Counted from the stretch's first letter, positions 16,167-30,725 are shown. The stretch: DNA of 64,000 nt from Nocardiopsis terrae (GCF_014651695.1 NZ_BMXJ01000001.1:869862-933861); one strand, 5' to 3'. The notes: a model not told the origin generated them from the sequence alone. Numbers and translations are program-made.

Positions 16167-16253
16167 CTCCCTCCGGTGGCCGGTACCGGCCCGACGGCTC
16201 AGCAGGCGGCCCTGAGCCGTCCCGCCCCCCGGGGTTCAACCGCCCACACCGAG

Positions 16254-16930
16254 TTATCCACAGGCTTGTGTGGTCATTGCTCCCGTGAGGCCGGGTGCGT
16301 CCGTGTCGTACCCGTCCGGCACTGTCCGTGCCGGACACGCCCTGCTTCCCCTGTTTCCCCAGGCCTCCAGCGTCTGTTGCCCTGCCCACACCGCTCTCGA
16401 AGGAGCCTGGTCGGAGACCGTGACAACGATCGGGGTTCGTAGTTCGCCGAGGGCCTGTGGAAAACTCTGTGCACAGACTGTTTGTCCAGGTTCGCGAGGT
16501 CTGCGCGCGGTTCGGAAAAAAACTTTTCGCGCTTCTCGGCCAAGTTATCCACAGGAAGAGCATCAAATCTGTGGACAACCCTGTGGATAATCTGTGGACA
16601 ACTACCCCGAGCCTGTGGGTAACCGGGGGTCTCCCTGTGGACGCAACCATGGGTCATCGGATCACCGAACCACAGGCTGTTGTGGACAACCTGGGGAAAA
16701 CCTGTGGACGAACCTGTGGACGAGGTGTGGACAACCTGAGGGCCCTCTGTTCCGTCCACAGGGAGGCCGAGTTATACACAGGGTCATCCACAGGACCTGT
16801 GGACAAAAATTCGCGGGATGACCTGCGGAAACGATGGTTATCCACATTATCCACAGGCCCTACTACTACTACGCACCTTGATTAACCAAGAGGGGGCTTC
16901 AAAACAGCTCCGCGTCAAATCTGTGGACAA
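16254..16930. other. oriC: oriC, right DnaA-box cluster (dnaA-dnaN gap)
   Basis: The 1.2-kb gap between dnaA and dnaN holds the main actinomycete-type origin. Strong boxes are at 16254 and 16546 (plus), 16570, 16582, 16593, 16681, 16726, 16798 and 16922 (minus), and a directly abutting pair at 16838 and 16847 (plus). Weaker copies are at 16456, 16614, 16703, 16715, 16772 and 16784. A locally A/T-richer segment (16515-16530, GGAAAAAAACTTTT) lies left of the dense part and is the best unwinding candidate. No coding frame is supported here. Confidence 0.88.
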
Positions 16931-17206
16931 AGCCCCGAGATCGAGGTGACGGCGGTCCTGTCCCGAGCTGGCAGCGGCAGGCGGTGAATCCGGGTAACGT
17001 GTGGTCTCGCCCCTGTCCTGAGCCGCCCAGATCTGAGCGGTGACCCCTACGGGAACCGAGGCCGCTCCAGTGGCACGGTCCGCGTTCGTCGCGGACAGCG
17101 TCCACACCCTGTTGACGGAGCCGCCCGGCAGACCCACGAGACACCCACGAGCTGCAACGTTGAGGCTGCGACCGGTCCACCGGTCGTGCGGAAAGTGAGT
17201 CGGAAA

Positions 17207-18346
17207 GTGAAGTTCCGGGTCGAACGCGACGTACTGGCCGACGCTGTCGCCTGGACAGCGCGAACACTGCCGACACGCCCCTCGGTACCGGTGCTCGCCG
17301 GAATCCTGCTGGACGCCGGCGAGACCGACGGCCGTCAGCGGCTGCGCCTGTCCGGCTTCGACTACGAGGTCTCCGCACAGGTCTCGGTCGACGTCGAGAC
17401 CGAGGAGGCCGGGCAGACCCTGGTCTCCGGCCGTCTCCTCGCCGAGATCACCCGCAACCTGCCTCCACAGCCCGTGGAGATCTCCACGGACGGCTCCAAG
17501 GCCGTCGTCACCTGTGGAAGCGCGAAGTTCACCCTGAACACCATGCCGGTCGAGGACTACCCGTCCCTCCCGGAGATGCCCGGGGTCAGCGGGACCATCG
17601 GCAGCGACGTGTTCGCCGCGGCCGTCAGCCAGGTCGCCGTGGCCGCGGGCCGCGACGACACGCTGCCCATGCTCACCGGTGTCCGGGTCGAGATCGAGGG
17701 TGAGACGATCACGCTCGCCTCCACCGACCGCTACCGCCTCGCCGTCCGCGAGCTGAGCTGGAAGCCGGAGAACCCCGACCTCTCCGCCGTCGCCCTGGTC
17801 CCCGCCAAGACCCTGCACGACACCGCCAAGACGCTGACCTCGGGCGCCGAGGTCTCCATCGCCCTCTCGGGCAGCGACTCCGGCGAGGGCATGATGGGCT
17901 TCGAGGGCGGCGGCCGCCGGACCACCACCCGGTTGCTCGACGGCGAGTTCCCCAAGTACCGGGCCCTGCTGCCGGACACCTTCAACACGGTGGCCGAGGT
18001 CAGCCGCTCCGAGTTCGTCGAGGCCGTCAAGCGCGTCTCGCTCGTCGCCGAGCGCAACACCCCGCTGCGGCTGGCCTTCTCCCAGGGCGCCCTCGTCCTG
18101 GAGGCGGGTACCGGCGAGGACGCACAGGCCGTGGAAACCCTGGAGGCGGACCTGGACGGCGACGACATCCAGATCGCGTTCAACTCCGGATTCCTGCTGG
18201 ACGGACTCGGCGCCATCGGCACCGACGTGGCACGCCTGCACTTCACCACCTCGACCAAGCCCGCGATCCTCACCGGCAAGCCGGCCGAGGAGGGCTCGTC
18301 CCCCGAGTACCGATACCTGATCATGCCGGTGCGCCTCTCCGGCTGA
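17207..18346 (+). CDS. dnaN: DNA polymerase III beta sliding clamp
   Basis: A 379-residue processivity clamp that tethers replicative polymerases to DNA. Three repeated clamp domains are visible: from MKFRVERDVLADAVAWTART, from about residue 130 (SDVFAAAVSQVAVAAGRDD), and from about 255 (RSEFVEAVKRVSLVAERNT). It ends in the typical YRYLIMPVRLSG. I chose GTG 17207, which opens MKFRVERD as in relatives; in-frame GTGs at 17186 and 17195 lie within the leader. It follows oriC in the conserved order and precedes gnd. Confidence 0.96.
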   Translation: MKFRVERDVLADAVAWTARTLPTRPSVPVLAGILLDAGETDGRQRLRLSGFDYEVSAQVSVDVETEEAGQTLVSGRLLAEITRNLPPQPVEISTDGSKAVVTCGSAKFTLNTMPVEDYPSLPEMPGVSGTIGSDVFAAAVSQVAVAAGRDDTLPMLTGVRVEIEGETITLASTDRYRLAVRELSWKPENPDLSAVALVPAKTLHDTAKTLTSGAEVSIALSGSDSGEGMMGFEGGGRRTTTRLLDGEFPKYRALLPDTFNTVAEVSRSEFVEAVKRVSLVAERNTPLRLAFSQGALVLEAGTGEDAQAVETLEADLDGDDIQIAFNSGFLLDGLGAIGTDVARLHFTTSTKPAILTGKPAEEGSSPEYRYLIMPVRLSG

Positions 18347-18434
18347 CCCGAACGCCCGTCCGACCGCACGCGTCCGCCGCGCCCGGGCCGGTCGGCTTCC
18401 ACGTGTCCACAGGTGCCCAAGGGGGAGTCCACAC

Positions 18435-19322
18435 ATGCAACTCGGAATGATCGGCCTCGGCAAGATGGGCGGCAACATGGCCGCCCGGCTCCGGGAGAAG
18501 GGGCACGAGGTCGTCGGCTACGACGCCTCCCCCGGCGACCGGGACGTCGAGTCCCTGGCCGAGCTGGTCGACCGCCTGGAGGCCCCCCGCCTCGTGTGGG
18601 TGATGGTCCCCGCGGGCGACCCGACGGCCACGATCATCTCCGAGCTCGGTGACCTCCTCTCCGAGGGCGACGTCATCGTCGAGGGCGGGAACTCGCACTA
18701 CGCCGACGACCGCGCCCGCGCGGAGACACTGTCCGCGAAGGGCGTCGGTTACGTCGACGCCGGGGTCAGCGGCGGTGTCTGGGGCCGCCAGAACGGCTAC
18801 GGGATCATGGTCGGCGGCCAGGCCGGGGACGTGGAGCGCCTGCGCCCCGTCTTCGACTCCCTGACCCCCGACGAAGGCGGCGGCTTCGTGCACGCCGGAG
18901 CGGTCGGCGCCGGGCACTTCGTGAAGATGGTCCACAACGGCATCGAGTACGGCATGATGCAGTCCTTCGCCGAGGGCTACGAGCTCATGGTCGCCTCGGG
19001 TCTGGTTGACGACGTCCCGGGCACCTTCGAGAGCTGGCGTGAGGGGACGGTCGTCCGTTCCTGGCTGCTGGACCTGCTCTGCCGCGCCCTGGAGGAGGAC
19101 CCGGACCTGTCGGAGCTGCGCGGCTACGCCCAGGACTCCGGCGAGGGCCGCTGGACGGTCCAGGCCGCCGTGGACCTGGCGGTGCCCGCTCCGGCGATCA
19201 CCGCCTCGCTCTTCGCGCGGTTCGCCTCCCGGCAGGACGACAGCCAGGCCATGAAGGTCGTCGCCGCCCTGCGCAACCAGTTCGGCGGCCACGCCGTCAC
19301 CAAGGCTGACGAGCAGGCCTAG
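18435..19322 (+). CDS. gnd: 6-phosphogluconate dehydrogenase (short, GndA type)
   Basis: A 295-residue oxidoreductase of the short 6-phosphogluconate dehydrogenase class, which converts 6-phosphogluconate to ribulose 5-phosphate and CO2. The N-terminal Rossmann motif is [13 protein letters not shown]. The catalytic region has [23 protein letters not shown], and the substrate-binding segment is [16 protein letters not shown]. It ends [15 protein letters not shown]. The long-form enzyme has about 470 residues, so this is the compact form often placed between dnaN and recF in actinomycetes. Cofactor preference cannot be settled by eye. A strong terminator follows. Confidence 0.92.
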   Translation: MQLGMIGLGKMGGNMAARLREKGHEVVGYDASPGDRDVESLAELVDRLEAPRLVWVMVPAGDPTATIISELGDLLSEGDVIVEGGNSHYADDRARAETLSAKGVGYVDAGVSGGVWGRQNGYGIMVGGQAGDVERLRPVFDSLTPDEGGGFVHAGAVGAGHFVKMVHNGIEYGMMQSFAEGYELMVASGLVDDVPGTFESWREGTVVRSWLLDLLCRALEEDPDLSELRGYAQDSGEGRWTVQAAVDLAVPAPAITASLFARFASRQDDSQAMKVVAALRNQFGGHAVTKADEQA

Positions 19323-19338
19323 CCACCGTCTCTCCTCC

Positions 19339-19370
19339 GGGGGCGGTCCGGTGTACCCCGGACCGCCCCC
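19339..19370 (+). terminator. Terminator of gnd
   Basis: A perfect 12-bp stem (19339-19350 with 19359-19370) and an 8-nt loop, 17 bp after gnd. It separates dnaN-gnd from recF. Confidence 0.85.
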
Positions 19371-19426
19371 GATTCCTCTTCCGCACTCCTTTCCGCTTCT
19401 GCGCTCCCCTCCAGGAGGAAGGCCGG

Positions 19427-20557
19427 ATGTACGTCTCCCACCTGCAACTGGCCGACTTCCGTTCCTACGAGTCGGCTCTTCTGCGCCTCGAACCCGGGGT
19501 GAGCGCGTTCGTCGGATCCAACGGCCAGGGCAAGACCAACCTGGTCGAGGCGATCGGTTACGTCGCCACCCTGGGCAGCCACCGGGTCTCCTCCGACACG
19601 CCGCTGGTCCGCCAGAGCGCGCCCCGCGCCATCGTCAGCGCCAAGGTCGTCCGGGACGGCCGGGACATGATGGTCGACCTGGAGATCAACCCCGGGCGGG
19701 CCAACCGCGCCAGGGTCAACCGGGGCGCCGCGGGACGCCCCCGCGACGTGCTGGGCATTCTGCGCACGGTGCTCTTCGCCCCCGAGGACCTGGCCCTGGT
19801 CAAGGGGGACCCGGGAGAGCGGCGCCGTTTCCTCGACGACCTGCTGGTGGCGCGGGCGCCCCGGATGGCGGGGGTGCGCTCCGACTACGAGCGGGTGCTC
19901 AAGCAGCGCAACGCCCTGTTGAAGTCGGCCTCGGCCCGGTTGCGGCAGCGGGCCGCGCCCGACCTGAGCACGCTGGAGGTCTGGGACTCCCACCTAGCGG
20001 AGACCGGAGCCGAACTCCTCGCCGCCCGGCTGGGCCTGGTGGAGGAGCTGCGTCCGCTGATCGCGCACTCCTACGCGGGGCTGACCGACTCCGGGGGTCC
20101 TGCCGTGCCCACCTACCGGAGCTCAGCGGTCCCGGAGGGGGCGGAGGTGCCGCGCGAGCGTCCACAGCTCGTGGACGCGCTCCGCGAGGCGATGGCCCAG
20201 GCGCGTGAGCGCGAACTGCAGCGCGGGATCAGCCTGGTCGGACCGCATCGCGACGAACTTCACCTGCAACTCGGCGACCTGCCCGCCAAGGGTTACGCCA
20301 GTCAGGGCGAGTCCTGGTCCTACGCCCTGTCGTTCAAGCTCGCCGCCTTCGAGCTGCTGCGGGCGGAGGGCGACGACCCGGTGCTGATCCTGGACGACGT
20401 CTTCGCCGAACTGGACGCCGAGCGCCGCCGGAGGCTGGCCGAACGGGTGCGTGACGCCGAACAGGTCCTGGTGACCGCCGCGGTCGGCGAGGACATCCCG
20501 AAGGAACTGGACGGTGCCAGGTTCGGCGTGCGTCAGGGGGTGGTCGAGAGTGAGTGA
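19427..20557 (+). CDS. recF: DNA replication and repair protein RecF
   Basis: A 376-residue SMC-like ATPase that binds DNA at stalled forks and promotes RecA loading with RecO and RecR. Walker A is [16 protein letters not shown] (about residues 35-50). The ABC signature region carries [20 protein letters not shown], and Walker B is [18 protein letters not shown]. Length is usual. ATG 19427 follows AGGAGGAA. The 3' end overlaps the DUF721 gene by eight bases, so the two are co-transcribed. The coding sequence contains a DnaA-box-like inverted pair near 20160. Confidence 0.95.
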   Translation: MYVSHLQLADFRSYESALLRLEPGVSAFVGSNGQGKTNLVEAIGYVATLGSHRVSSDTPLVRQSAPRAIVSAKVVRDGRDMMVDLEINPGRANRARVNRGAAGRPRDVLGILRTVLFAPEDLALVKGDPGERRRFLDDLLVARAPRMAGVRSDYERVLKQRNALLKSASARLRQRAAPDLSTLEVWDSHLAETGAELLAARLGLVEELRPLIAHSYAGLTDSGGPAVPTYRSSAVPEGAEVPRERPQLVDALREAMAQARERELQRGISLVGPHRDELHLQLGDLPAKGYASQGESWSYALSFKLAAFELLRAEGDDPVLILDDVFAELDAERRRRLAERVRDAEQVLVTAAVGEDIPKELDGARFGVRQGVVESE

Positions 20558-21086
20558 CCGTTATCCACAGCCTGTGGACCCCGGATCGAGCCGGGGCGCT
20601 CCGGAGTTCCCCGCCGACGCGGCCCGTCCACAGCCTGTGGACGAGAACCCGCCCGCGGCCCCGGCCTCCGGGGCGGACCTGGCCCGCCAGGCCCTGGCCC
20701 GGGCCAAGGCGGAGGCGCGGGAGCGCGGAGCCGTTCCCCGGGGGATGAACCGCACCCGCAGGCGTGGCCGGTTGCGGTCACGGAACGAGCCCCAGCTGTT
20801 CGGTGACGCGGTGCGGACCTGGCTGATCGAGCACGGCTGGCAGGAACAGGTGGCCATCGGCGGGGTGTTCGGCCGCTGGGCGGACATCGTGGGTGAGTTC
20901 AACGCCGAGCACCTCCGGCCGGAGAGTTACTCGGAGGGCGAACTCGTCGTGGTCGCCGATTCGCCGACGATGGCGGCCCACGCGCGAGCGATGGTGCGTG
21001 ATCTGGTCCGCCGCCTCAACGAGGAACTGGGGGACGGCACCGTCGTCTCGATCAAGGTCAGGGGGCCCGGTTTCCGGCGCCGGTGA
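20550..21086 (+). CDS. DUF721 (DciA-like) family protein
   Basis: A 178-residue protein with a disordered N-terminal third and a conserved C-terminal DUF721 domain (about residues 85-178: [42 protein letters not shown] and [20 protein letters not shown]). DUF721/DciA proteins are linked to helicase loading in bacteria lacking DnaC. The recF-gyrB position is classical, so a replication role is likely. GTG 20550 overlaps the recF stop. The first 35 codons contain two copies of TCCACAGCCTGTGGA, each encoding PQPVD, the first overlapping a perfect DnaA box (20561-20569). Confidence 0.88.
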   Translation: MSDRYPQPVDPGSSRGAPEFPADAARPQPVDENPPAAPASGADLARQALARAKAEARERGAVPRGMNRTRRRGRLRSRNEPQLFGDAVRTWLIEHGWQEQVAIGGVFGRWADIVGEFNAEHLRPESYSEGELVVVADSPTMAAHARAMVRDLVRRLNEELGDGTVVSIKVRGPGFRRR

Positions 21087-23496
<2,410 letters not shown>

Positions 23497-23554
23497 GTTC
23501 CTCCCGCGTTCCTCCCACCCGTGCCCGAGCAAGCTTTAGAAGGGATCGACATCC

Positions 23555-26170
<2,616 letters not shown>

Positions 26171-26193
26171 ACTGCGCGTTAAGCCCAGTAAGT

Positions 26194-26224
26194 CCCGCGG
26201 GGTTCTTTTCCGGAGCCCCGCGGG
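26194..26224 (+). terminator. Terminator after gyrA
   Basis: A 9-bp stem CCCGCGGGG/CCCCGCGGG around a loop containing CTTTT, 24 bp after gyrA. It is probably partial, because DUF3566 follows on the same strand. Confidence 0.6.
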
Positions 26225-26271
26225 TCACACGGATCGACCCGTCTCAACGAAAGTCCAGCGGTAACGCTTCT

Positions 26272-26871
26272 ATGTCTGAGAACCAGCGGAACACCACCAG
26301 CAACGAGTCCGATGCGGCTGCGACCGCCGGTGACACGGACGTGGAAACGGCGGAGCCGACCGCTCAGAGCGCATCTGAGCCGACCGCGCCGACCGAGTCG
26401 GAACCGGAAGGAACGACGGTGAAGACCGAATCCGAGCCGGAGCCCGAAGCCGCCAAGTCCGAGGGGGCGGGCGCCGTCAAGGCGTCCCTGACGAGCCGCA
26501 AGGCCCACCTGACGGTCTCCCGGGTGGAGCCGTGGTCGGTGATGAAGTTCAGCTTCGTGGTCGCCCTCGTCTGCTTCATCATCCTGTTCGTCGCGGTCGC
26601 CGTCATCTACGCGACCCTGTCGATGCTGGGTGTCTTCGACGAGCTGACCAACATGATCGGTGCCCTCCTGGAGGGTGACGGGGCGGAGGACGAGCTGGGT
26701 CTGAACCCGGCCGCCTGGTTCTCCCCCGGCCGTGTGCTGGGTTACACGGGTGTCATCGGCGCGCTGAACGTCGTGCTCCTGACCGCCCTGTCCACGGTGG
26801 GTGCGATGCTGTACAACCTGGTCGCCGACCTGGTCGGCGGCGTTGACGTCACCCTCTCCGAGGCCGAGTAG
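26272..26871 (+). CDS. DUF3566 transmembrane protein
   Basis: A 199-residue protein. The first 75 residues are an acidic, disordered Glu/Thr/Ala-rich tail, followed by the DUF3566 domain (about 80-199) with two membrane helices (MKFSFVVALVCFIILFVAVAVI, and LGYTGVIGALNVVLLTALSTV). The segment LTVSRVEPWSVMKFSF is diagnostic. Members sit directly after gyrA in actinobacteria; in mycobacteria the equivalent is CwsA, a cell-wall synthesis and shape protein working with CrgA and Wag31. A similar role is inferred here from position only. ATG 26272 follows a weak ribosome-binding site, and a strong terminator follows the stop. Confidence 0.88.
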   Translation: MSENQRNTTSNESDAAATAGDTDVETAEPTAQSASEPTAPTESEPEGTTVKTESEPEPEAAKSEGAGAVKASLTSRKAHLTVSRVEPWSVMKFSFVVALVCFIILFVAVAVIYATLSMLGVFDELTNMIGALLEGDGAEDELGLNPAAWFSPGRVLGYTGVIGALNVVLLTALSTVGAMLYNLVADLVGGVDVTLSEAE

Positions 26872-26883
26872 TCCCCGAGCGCC

Positions 26884-26922
26884 CGTCGGGCCCGGCTCTC
26901 CTGGTTTGAGCCGGGCCCGACG
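26884..26922 (+). terminator. Terminator of the gyrase/DUF3566 transcript
   Basis: A perfect 15-bp stem (26884-26898 with 26908-26922) and a 9-nt loop, 12 bp after the DUF3566 stop. Confidence 0.88.
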
Positions 26923-27025
26923 TCTGTCCGGGGCTGTCCCGAGCACTCGTGAAACCCGCTAAAATGGGAGGTGAAGAGGGACGCGGCAGGCCCGTGTCGC
27001 CTCCTGCCAGCCCCGAGGGAACCGG

Positions 27026-27055
27026 TTCGCTCCGGCCCCCGGGATGCGGTAGAGT
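27026..27055 (+). promoter_or_regulatory. tRNA-Ile promoter candidate
   Basis: TTCGCT (27026) and TAGAGT (27050) are separated by 18 bp and end 14 bp before the tRNA. TAGAGT is a frequent actinobacterial -10 for stable RNAs. Confidence 0.5.
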
Positions 27056-27069
27056 TCTCGTCGGAACAA

Positions 27070-27143
27070 GGGCGTATAGCTCAGTCGGTTAGAGCGCATC
27101 CCTGATAAGGATGAGGCCCCAGGTTCAAGTCCTGGTACGCCCA
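27070..27143 (+). tRNA. tRNA-Ile (anticodon GAU)
   Basis: A 74-nt cloverleaf. The acceptor arms are GGGCGTA and TACGCCC with discriminator A. The D-arm is AGCTCAGTCGGTTAGAGC, the anticodon loop CTGATAA puts GAT at 27104-27106, and the T-arm GGTTCAAGTCC is intact. CCA is not encoded in full (CCC follows). It is the usual first gene after gyrA/DUF3566 in actinomycetes, and a terminator follows. Confidence 0.97.
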
Positions 27144-27160
27144 CCCAGTTTCATCTGGTC

Positions 27161-27202
27161 AGAGCCTTGCTTCTCCACTCGGAGAGCAGGGCTCTTTCTG
27201 TT
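27161..27202 (+). terminator. Terminator of tRNA-Ile
   Basis: Imperfect arms AGAGCCTTGC-TCTCC and GGAGAGCAGGGCTCT are followed by TTTCTGTT, 17 bp after the tRNA. Confidence 0.75.
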
Positions 27203-27275
27203 GTGGCCGTCATCCGACCGCGGGACCCCACGCCCGTCCCCTGTCCGATCCTGTGCTTCCCAGGCACTGAGCGGT

Positions 27276-27326
27276 ATCGACAGGACGCCGAGTCGACAAC
27301 AGGTCGAATCGCTGTGTCGACTCGAC
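27276..27326. repeat. GTCGACNN octamer array 4
   Basis: Units from 27278: CGACAGGA, CGCCGAGT, CGACAACA, GGTCGAAT, CGCTGTGT, CGACTCGA. One unit is shifted internally but the 8-bp register holds. Apart from the tRNA terminator and this array, the 419 bp between the tRNA and the DUF397 gene show nothing I can name. Confidence 0.5.
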
Positions 27327-27562
27327 CCCAGCCGACGCGCCCCCGGTGGGAAGAGGAACGCCCGACAGCTCCAGGAGCTCCGCGGTGGCCATCCAGTAGG
27401 TCCCGCCGTAGCGGAGCAGCCGGCAGGGGAACTGGCCGCTTCCGGCGAGCCCGTGCGCCGTCGTCCTCCCCGTGCGCAGGGCGCGTGCGGCTGTCAGCAG
27501 GGGCGTCGGTGCGAACAGCGAAGGTCCTGGAGAGGAAGAACCCCGGGAGCTTACGTGTGGGT

Positions 27563-27736
27563 CTACCGGGTCAGCCCGAGGAACGCCACCCAATCGGACA
27601 CGGGAACCCTGAGGTGGCCGAGCTCGCGGTTCTGTGTGTCACGCACGTCCGCACTGCTCGCGCTCTCCCGGACCTCCACGCAGTTCGAGCCGCCGTCGGA
27701 GTACGTGCTCTTGTGCCACGTCGGCTTACCGTCCAT
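27563..27736 (-). CDS. DUF397 family small protein
   Basis: A 57-residue protein: MDGKPTWHKSTYSDGGSN at the start, then CVEVRESASSADVRDTQN, and a C-terminus with VPVSDWVAFLGLTR. This is the DUF397 pattern (W-KSSYS-GG-NCVEVA ... VRDSK ... W--F). GAGGAG lies 8 nt before ATG 27736. DUF397 genes are abundant in actinomycetes and normally follow an XRE-family regulator with a DUF5753 domain, with which they may form regulatory or toxin-antitoxin-like pairs. No such regulator is adjacent here, so this copy is an orphan. Function is unknown. Confidence 0.85.
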   Translation of the reverse strand: MDGKPTWHKSTYSDGGSNCVEVRESASSADVRDTQNRELGHLRVPVSDWVAFLGLTR

Positions 27737-27862
27737 CGTCTAACTCCTCATTTCCACCCTCGGACTCGGGAGGGTCTAAGCACATCAGAGTGATCGCCCG
27801 AGGCGGTCAGCCTAAACGGGCCGTCGGCGTCGGGATCTTCCGTGTGTCCAACGGGACCGTCC

Positions 27863-27957
27863 TTAGGGGCGCTCTTCAGCGACCGCGGGTTCATGGTGGA
27901 CCTGGTGGAGAAGTCGGACGAGCTCACGCCACGTGGCCTCGAACGCGAGCACGGGTC
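27863..27957 (-). pseudogene. Decayed DUF397 copy (C-terminal fragment)
   Basis: One minus-strand frame ending at 27863 reads [18 protein letters not shown] and then ends VAEERP. This resembles the C-terminal DUF397 segment (GPVLAF-P-EW-AFV). An in-frame TAG just upstream and the loss of the N-terminal CVEV motif suggest decay. The rest of the 500-bp gap before the uvrA-like gene holds an octamer array and nothing else I can support. Confidence 0.4.
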
Positions 27958-28099
27958 CCTACGCGCTCGTGCTGTTGGAAGGACGGGCACGTGCGGACCG
28001 ACCCTTTCCCGACTTCCTGGGTTCGTACCTTCCCGGCCGCGCTGGAGCGCGGCCGGTCCCCGTGGTGCGGATGTGCTGTGCCGGTACAGGACGATTCGT

Positions 28100-28147
28100 T
28101 GACAGGCCGACACGGCGACATGTCGACTGACCGATCCGTCGACAGGG
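28100..28147. repeat. GTCGACNN octamer array 5 (before uvrA-like gene)
   Basis: Six units in perfect 8-bp register from 28100: TGACAGGC, CGACACGG, CGACATGT, CGACTGAC, CGATCCGT, CGACAGGG. It ends 90 bp before the uvrA-like start. Confidence 0.6.
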
Positions 28148-28237
28148 CCCCACAGGTGGACCGGCGCGCACCGGTGTTTGCCGTACCCGGACGGCCCATG
28201 GACCCCTCCGGGGCCGTGACCGGGTAAGGCTTGTCCC

Positions 28238-30568
28238 ATGGACAACCACGACGACCGCATCCGGGTGCGCGGCGCCCGCATCCACAACCTGAGGAACGTG
28301 GACACGGAGCTGCCCCGGGACTCCCTGGTCGCCTTCACCGGTGTCTCCGGGTCGGGAAAGTCCTCGCTGGCCTTCGGCACCCTCTACGCCGAGTCCCAGC
28401 ACCGGTACCTGGAGTCGGTGGCGCCGTACGCGAGGCGCCTGCTCCAGCAGCTCCCGGCCCCGGACGTGGACGACGTCACCGGGATGCCGCCGGCCGTGGC
28501 GCTCGCCCAGCCGCGCTCGGCGCCCTCGGTCCGCTCCACCGTGGGCACCCTCACCACGCTCTCCAACACGCTGCGCATGCTCTTCTCCCGGGCGGGCACC
28601 TACCCGCCCGGGTCGGAGCACCTGGACTCCGACTCCTTCTCCCCCAACACCGCGGCCGGTGCCTGCCCGGTCTGCCACGGGGAGGGGGTCGAGCACGAGG
28701 TCACCGAGGACTCGCTGGTGCCCGACCCCGGGCTGAGCATCGCCGACGGGGCCGTCGCCTCCTGGCCCGGGGCCTGGCAGGGCAAGAACCTGCGCGACAT
28801 CCTCGACACCCTCGGGTACGACATCCACCGGCCCTGGCGGGAGCTCCCCCAGGACGAGCGCGACTGGATCCTGTTCACCGGGGAACAGCCCGTGGTGACC
28901 GTCCACCCGGTCCGTGAGGCGGGCCGTGTCCACCGGCCCTACCAGGGAAAGTACAGCAGCGCCCGGCGACTGGTGCTCAAGGCCTACGCCTCCTCCGCCA
29001 GTGAGGCCCGGCGGCGCAGGGCGGCCGAGTTCATGGTCAACCGGACCTGCCGCGAGTGCGGCGGCCGACGGTTGCGGCAGGAGGCGCTGCGGGTCACCTT
29101 CGCCGGGCACACCATCGCCGAACTGGCGGCGCTGCCGCTGACCGAACTGGTCACCCTGCTGTACCCCTGGCGGGAGGAGACGGGGGCCGCCGGGGCGCTC
29201 GTCGGGGAGATCACCGGGCGGGTCGAGGTGCTGGCGGAGCTGGGCCTGGGCTATCTGAGCGTGGCCCGGCCGGCTCCGACCCTGTCCACCGGTGAGCTCC
29301 AGAGGATCCGTCTGGCCACCCAACTGGGCACGGGGCTCTTCGGGGTGGTCTACGTCCTGGACGAGCCCTCCGCGGGCCTGCACCCGGCCGACTGCGAGGC
29401 GCTCACCGGGATCCTCCGGCGCCTGCGCGACGGCGGCAACACCGTGTGCTTCGTCGAGCACGACCTGGACATCGTGCGCGGCGCGGACTGGATCGTCGAC
29501 GTCGGACCGGAGGCGGGCGAGCACGGCGGGCGCGTCCTGTACAGCGGCCCGGTGGCCGGCCTGCGCGAGGTCCCGGAGTCGGTGACCCGCCGCTACCTGT
29601 TCCACGACGTCCTCCCGGAGTACCGGCCCCGCACCCCGGGCGGGCAGCTGCGGCTGCGCGGAGCCACCCGCAACAACCTGCGGGGACTGGACGCCGACAT
29701 CCCCCTCGGCGTGTTCACCGCCGTCACCGGGGTGTCCGGTTCGGGCAAGTCCTCCCTGCTGGCGGAGGTCGGGGACCGGGCCGCCGAACACGGCCGGGTG
29801 GTGTGGGTCAGCCAGCAGCCCATCGGGCGGACACCGCGCTCCAACCTGGCGACCTACACCGGGCTCTTCGACACGGTGCGCAAGCTGTTCGCGGCCACCG
29901 AGAAGGCCCGCTCGCTCGGTTACGGGCCCGGCCGGTTCTCCTTCAACGTCGCGGCGGGGCGCTGCCCCACCTGTGAGGGGGAGGGATTCGTCTCGGTGGA
30001 GCTGATGTTCCTGCCCACCACCTACGCGCCCTGCCCGGCCTGCGGCGGCTCGCGCTACGACGAGGACACCCTCCGGGTGGAGTACCGGGGGCGCACTGTC
30101 GCGGACGTGCTCGCGATGTCGGTCGAGGAGGCGGCGGGGTTCTTCACCGGGGAGCCGTCGGTACGGCGCTCCCTGGAGACCCTCTCCGGGGTCGGCCTGG
30201 GCTACCTGCGCCTGGGCCAGCCCGCCACGGAGCTGTCCGGCGGCGAGGCCCAGCGGATCAAGCTCGCCACCGAACTCCAGCGCCGCCGGGTCGCCGACAC
30301 GGTCTACCTGCTCGACGAACCCACCACCGGCCTCCACCCGCATGACACCGACGTCCTCGTCAGCCGCCTGCGCGACCTCGTCGGCGCGGGCGCCACCGTG
30401 GTGGCGGCCGAGCACGACATGCGGGTCGTGGCCACCGCGGACCACGTCATCGACCTGGGCCCGGGCGGTGGTTCGCAGGGCGGCCGGATCGTCGCGCAGG
30501 GCGCGCCCGCGCTGGTCGCGGCGGCCCCGGACAGCCGGACCGGCACCTATCTGAAGGGGCTGCTCTGA
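28238..30568 (+). CDS. UvrA2-type ABC excinuclease paralogue
   Basis: A 776-residue class II UvrA homologue with two fused ABC ATPase halves. Half 1: Walker [11 protein letters not shown] at residues 35-44, zinc cysteines CPVCHGEG and CRECGG, an altered signature [12 protein letters not shown], and Walker [16 protein letters not shown]. Half 2: [14 protein letters not shown], zinc CPTCEGEG and [20 protein letters not shown], and [15 protein letters not shown]. It is about 180 residues shorter than true UvrA and appears to lack the UvrB-binding domain. Such UvrA2 proteins are linked to DNA-intercalating-drug tolerance (DrrC, for example) and accessory damage recognition. No biosynthetic cluster is adjacent. 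ATG 28238 opens directly into the first domain. Confidence 0.9.
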   Translation: MDNHDDRIRVRGARIHNLRNVDTELPRDSLVAFTGVSGSGKSSLAFGTLYAESQHRYLESVAPYARRLLQQLPAPDVDDVTGMPPAVALAQPRSAPSVRSTVGTLTTLSNTLRMLFSRAGTYPPGSEHLDSDSFSPNTAAGACPVCHGEGVEHEVTEDSLVPDPGLSIADGAVASWPGAWQGKNLRDILDTLGYDIHRPWRELPQDERDWILFTGEQPVVTVHPVREAGRVHRPYQGKYSSARRLVLKAYASSASEARRRRAAEFMVNRTCRECGGRRLRQEALRVTFAGHTIAELAALPLTELVTLLYPWREETGAAGALVGEITGRVEVLAELGLGYLSVARPAPTLSTGELQRIRLATQLGTGLFGVVYVLDEPSAGLHPADCEALTGILRRLRDGGNTVCFVEHDLDIVRGADWIVDVGPEAGEHGGRVLYSGPVAGLREVPESVTRRYLFHDVLPEYRPRTPGGQLRLRGATRNNLRGLDADIPLGVFTAVTGVSGSGKSSLLAEVGDRAAEHGRVVWVSQQPIGRTPRSNLATYTGLFDTVRKLFAATEKARSLGYGPGRFSFNVAAGRCPTCEGEGFVSVELMFLPTTYAPCPACGGSRYDEDTLRVEYRGRTVADVLAMSVEEAAGFFTGEPSVRRSLETLSGVGLGYLRLGQPATELSGGEAQRIKLATELQRRRVADTVYLLDEPTTGLHPHDTDVLVSRLRDLVGAGATVVAAEHDMRVVATADHVIDLGPGGGSQGGRIVAQGAPALVAAAPDSRTGTYLKGLL

Positions 30569-30699
30569 TGCGCCACGCCCTTTCCCCGAGGTGACCACAC
30601 GCGCCGAGGCGGAGAGCGTGATCGCGGGTCCGGATCCCGGCGGGGGCTGAGGCCTCCCGCTCCGGGCGCCTCCCGGCCCGAGGGGATCCGAGGGGACAT

Positions 30700-30725
30700 G
30701 TCGACAGGCCGACCTGTCGCCACGC
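30700..30725. repeat. GTCGACNN octamer array 6
   Basis: Units from 30702: CGACAGGC, CGACCTGT, CGCCACGC. The unit CGACAGG and its reverse-complement form CGACCTGT appear side by side in one register. Confidence 0.5.

Noticed and set aside
13945..16650. A 901-codon open frame antisense to dnaA
   Set aside because: It mirrors the GC3 bias of dnaA; composition is Arg/Gly/Pro-rich with no domain, and it runs across the origin boxes.
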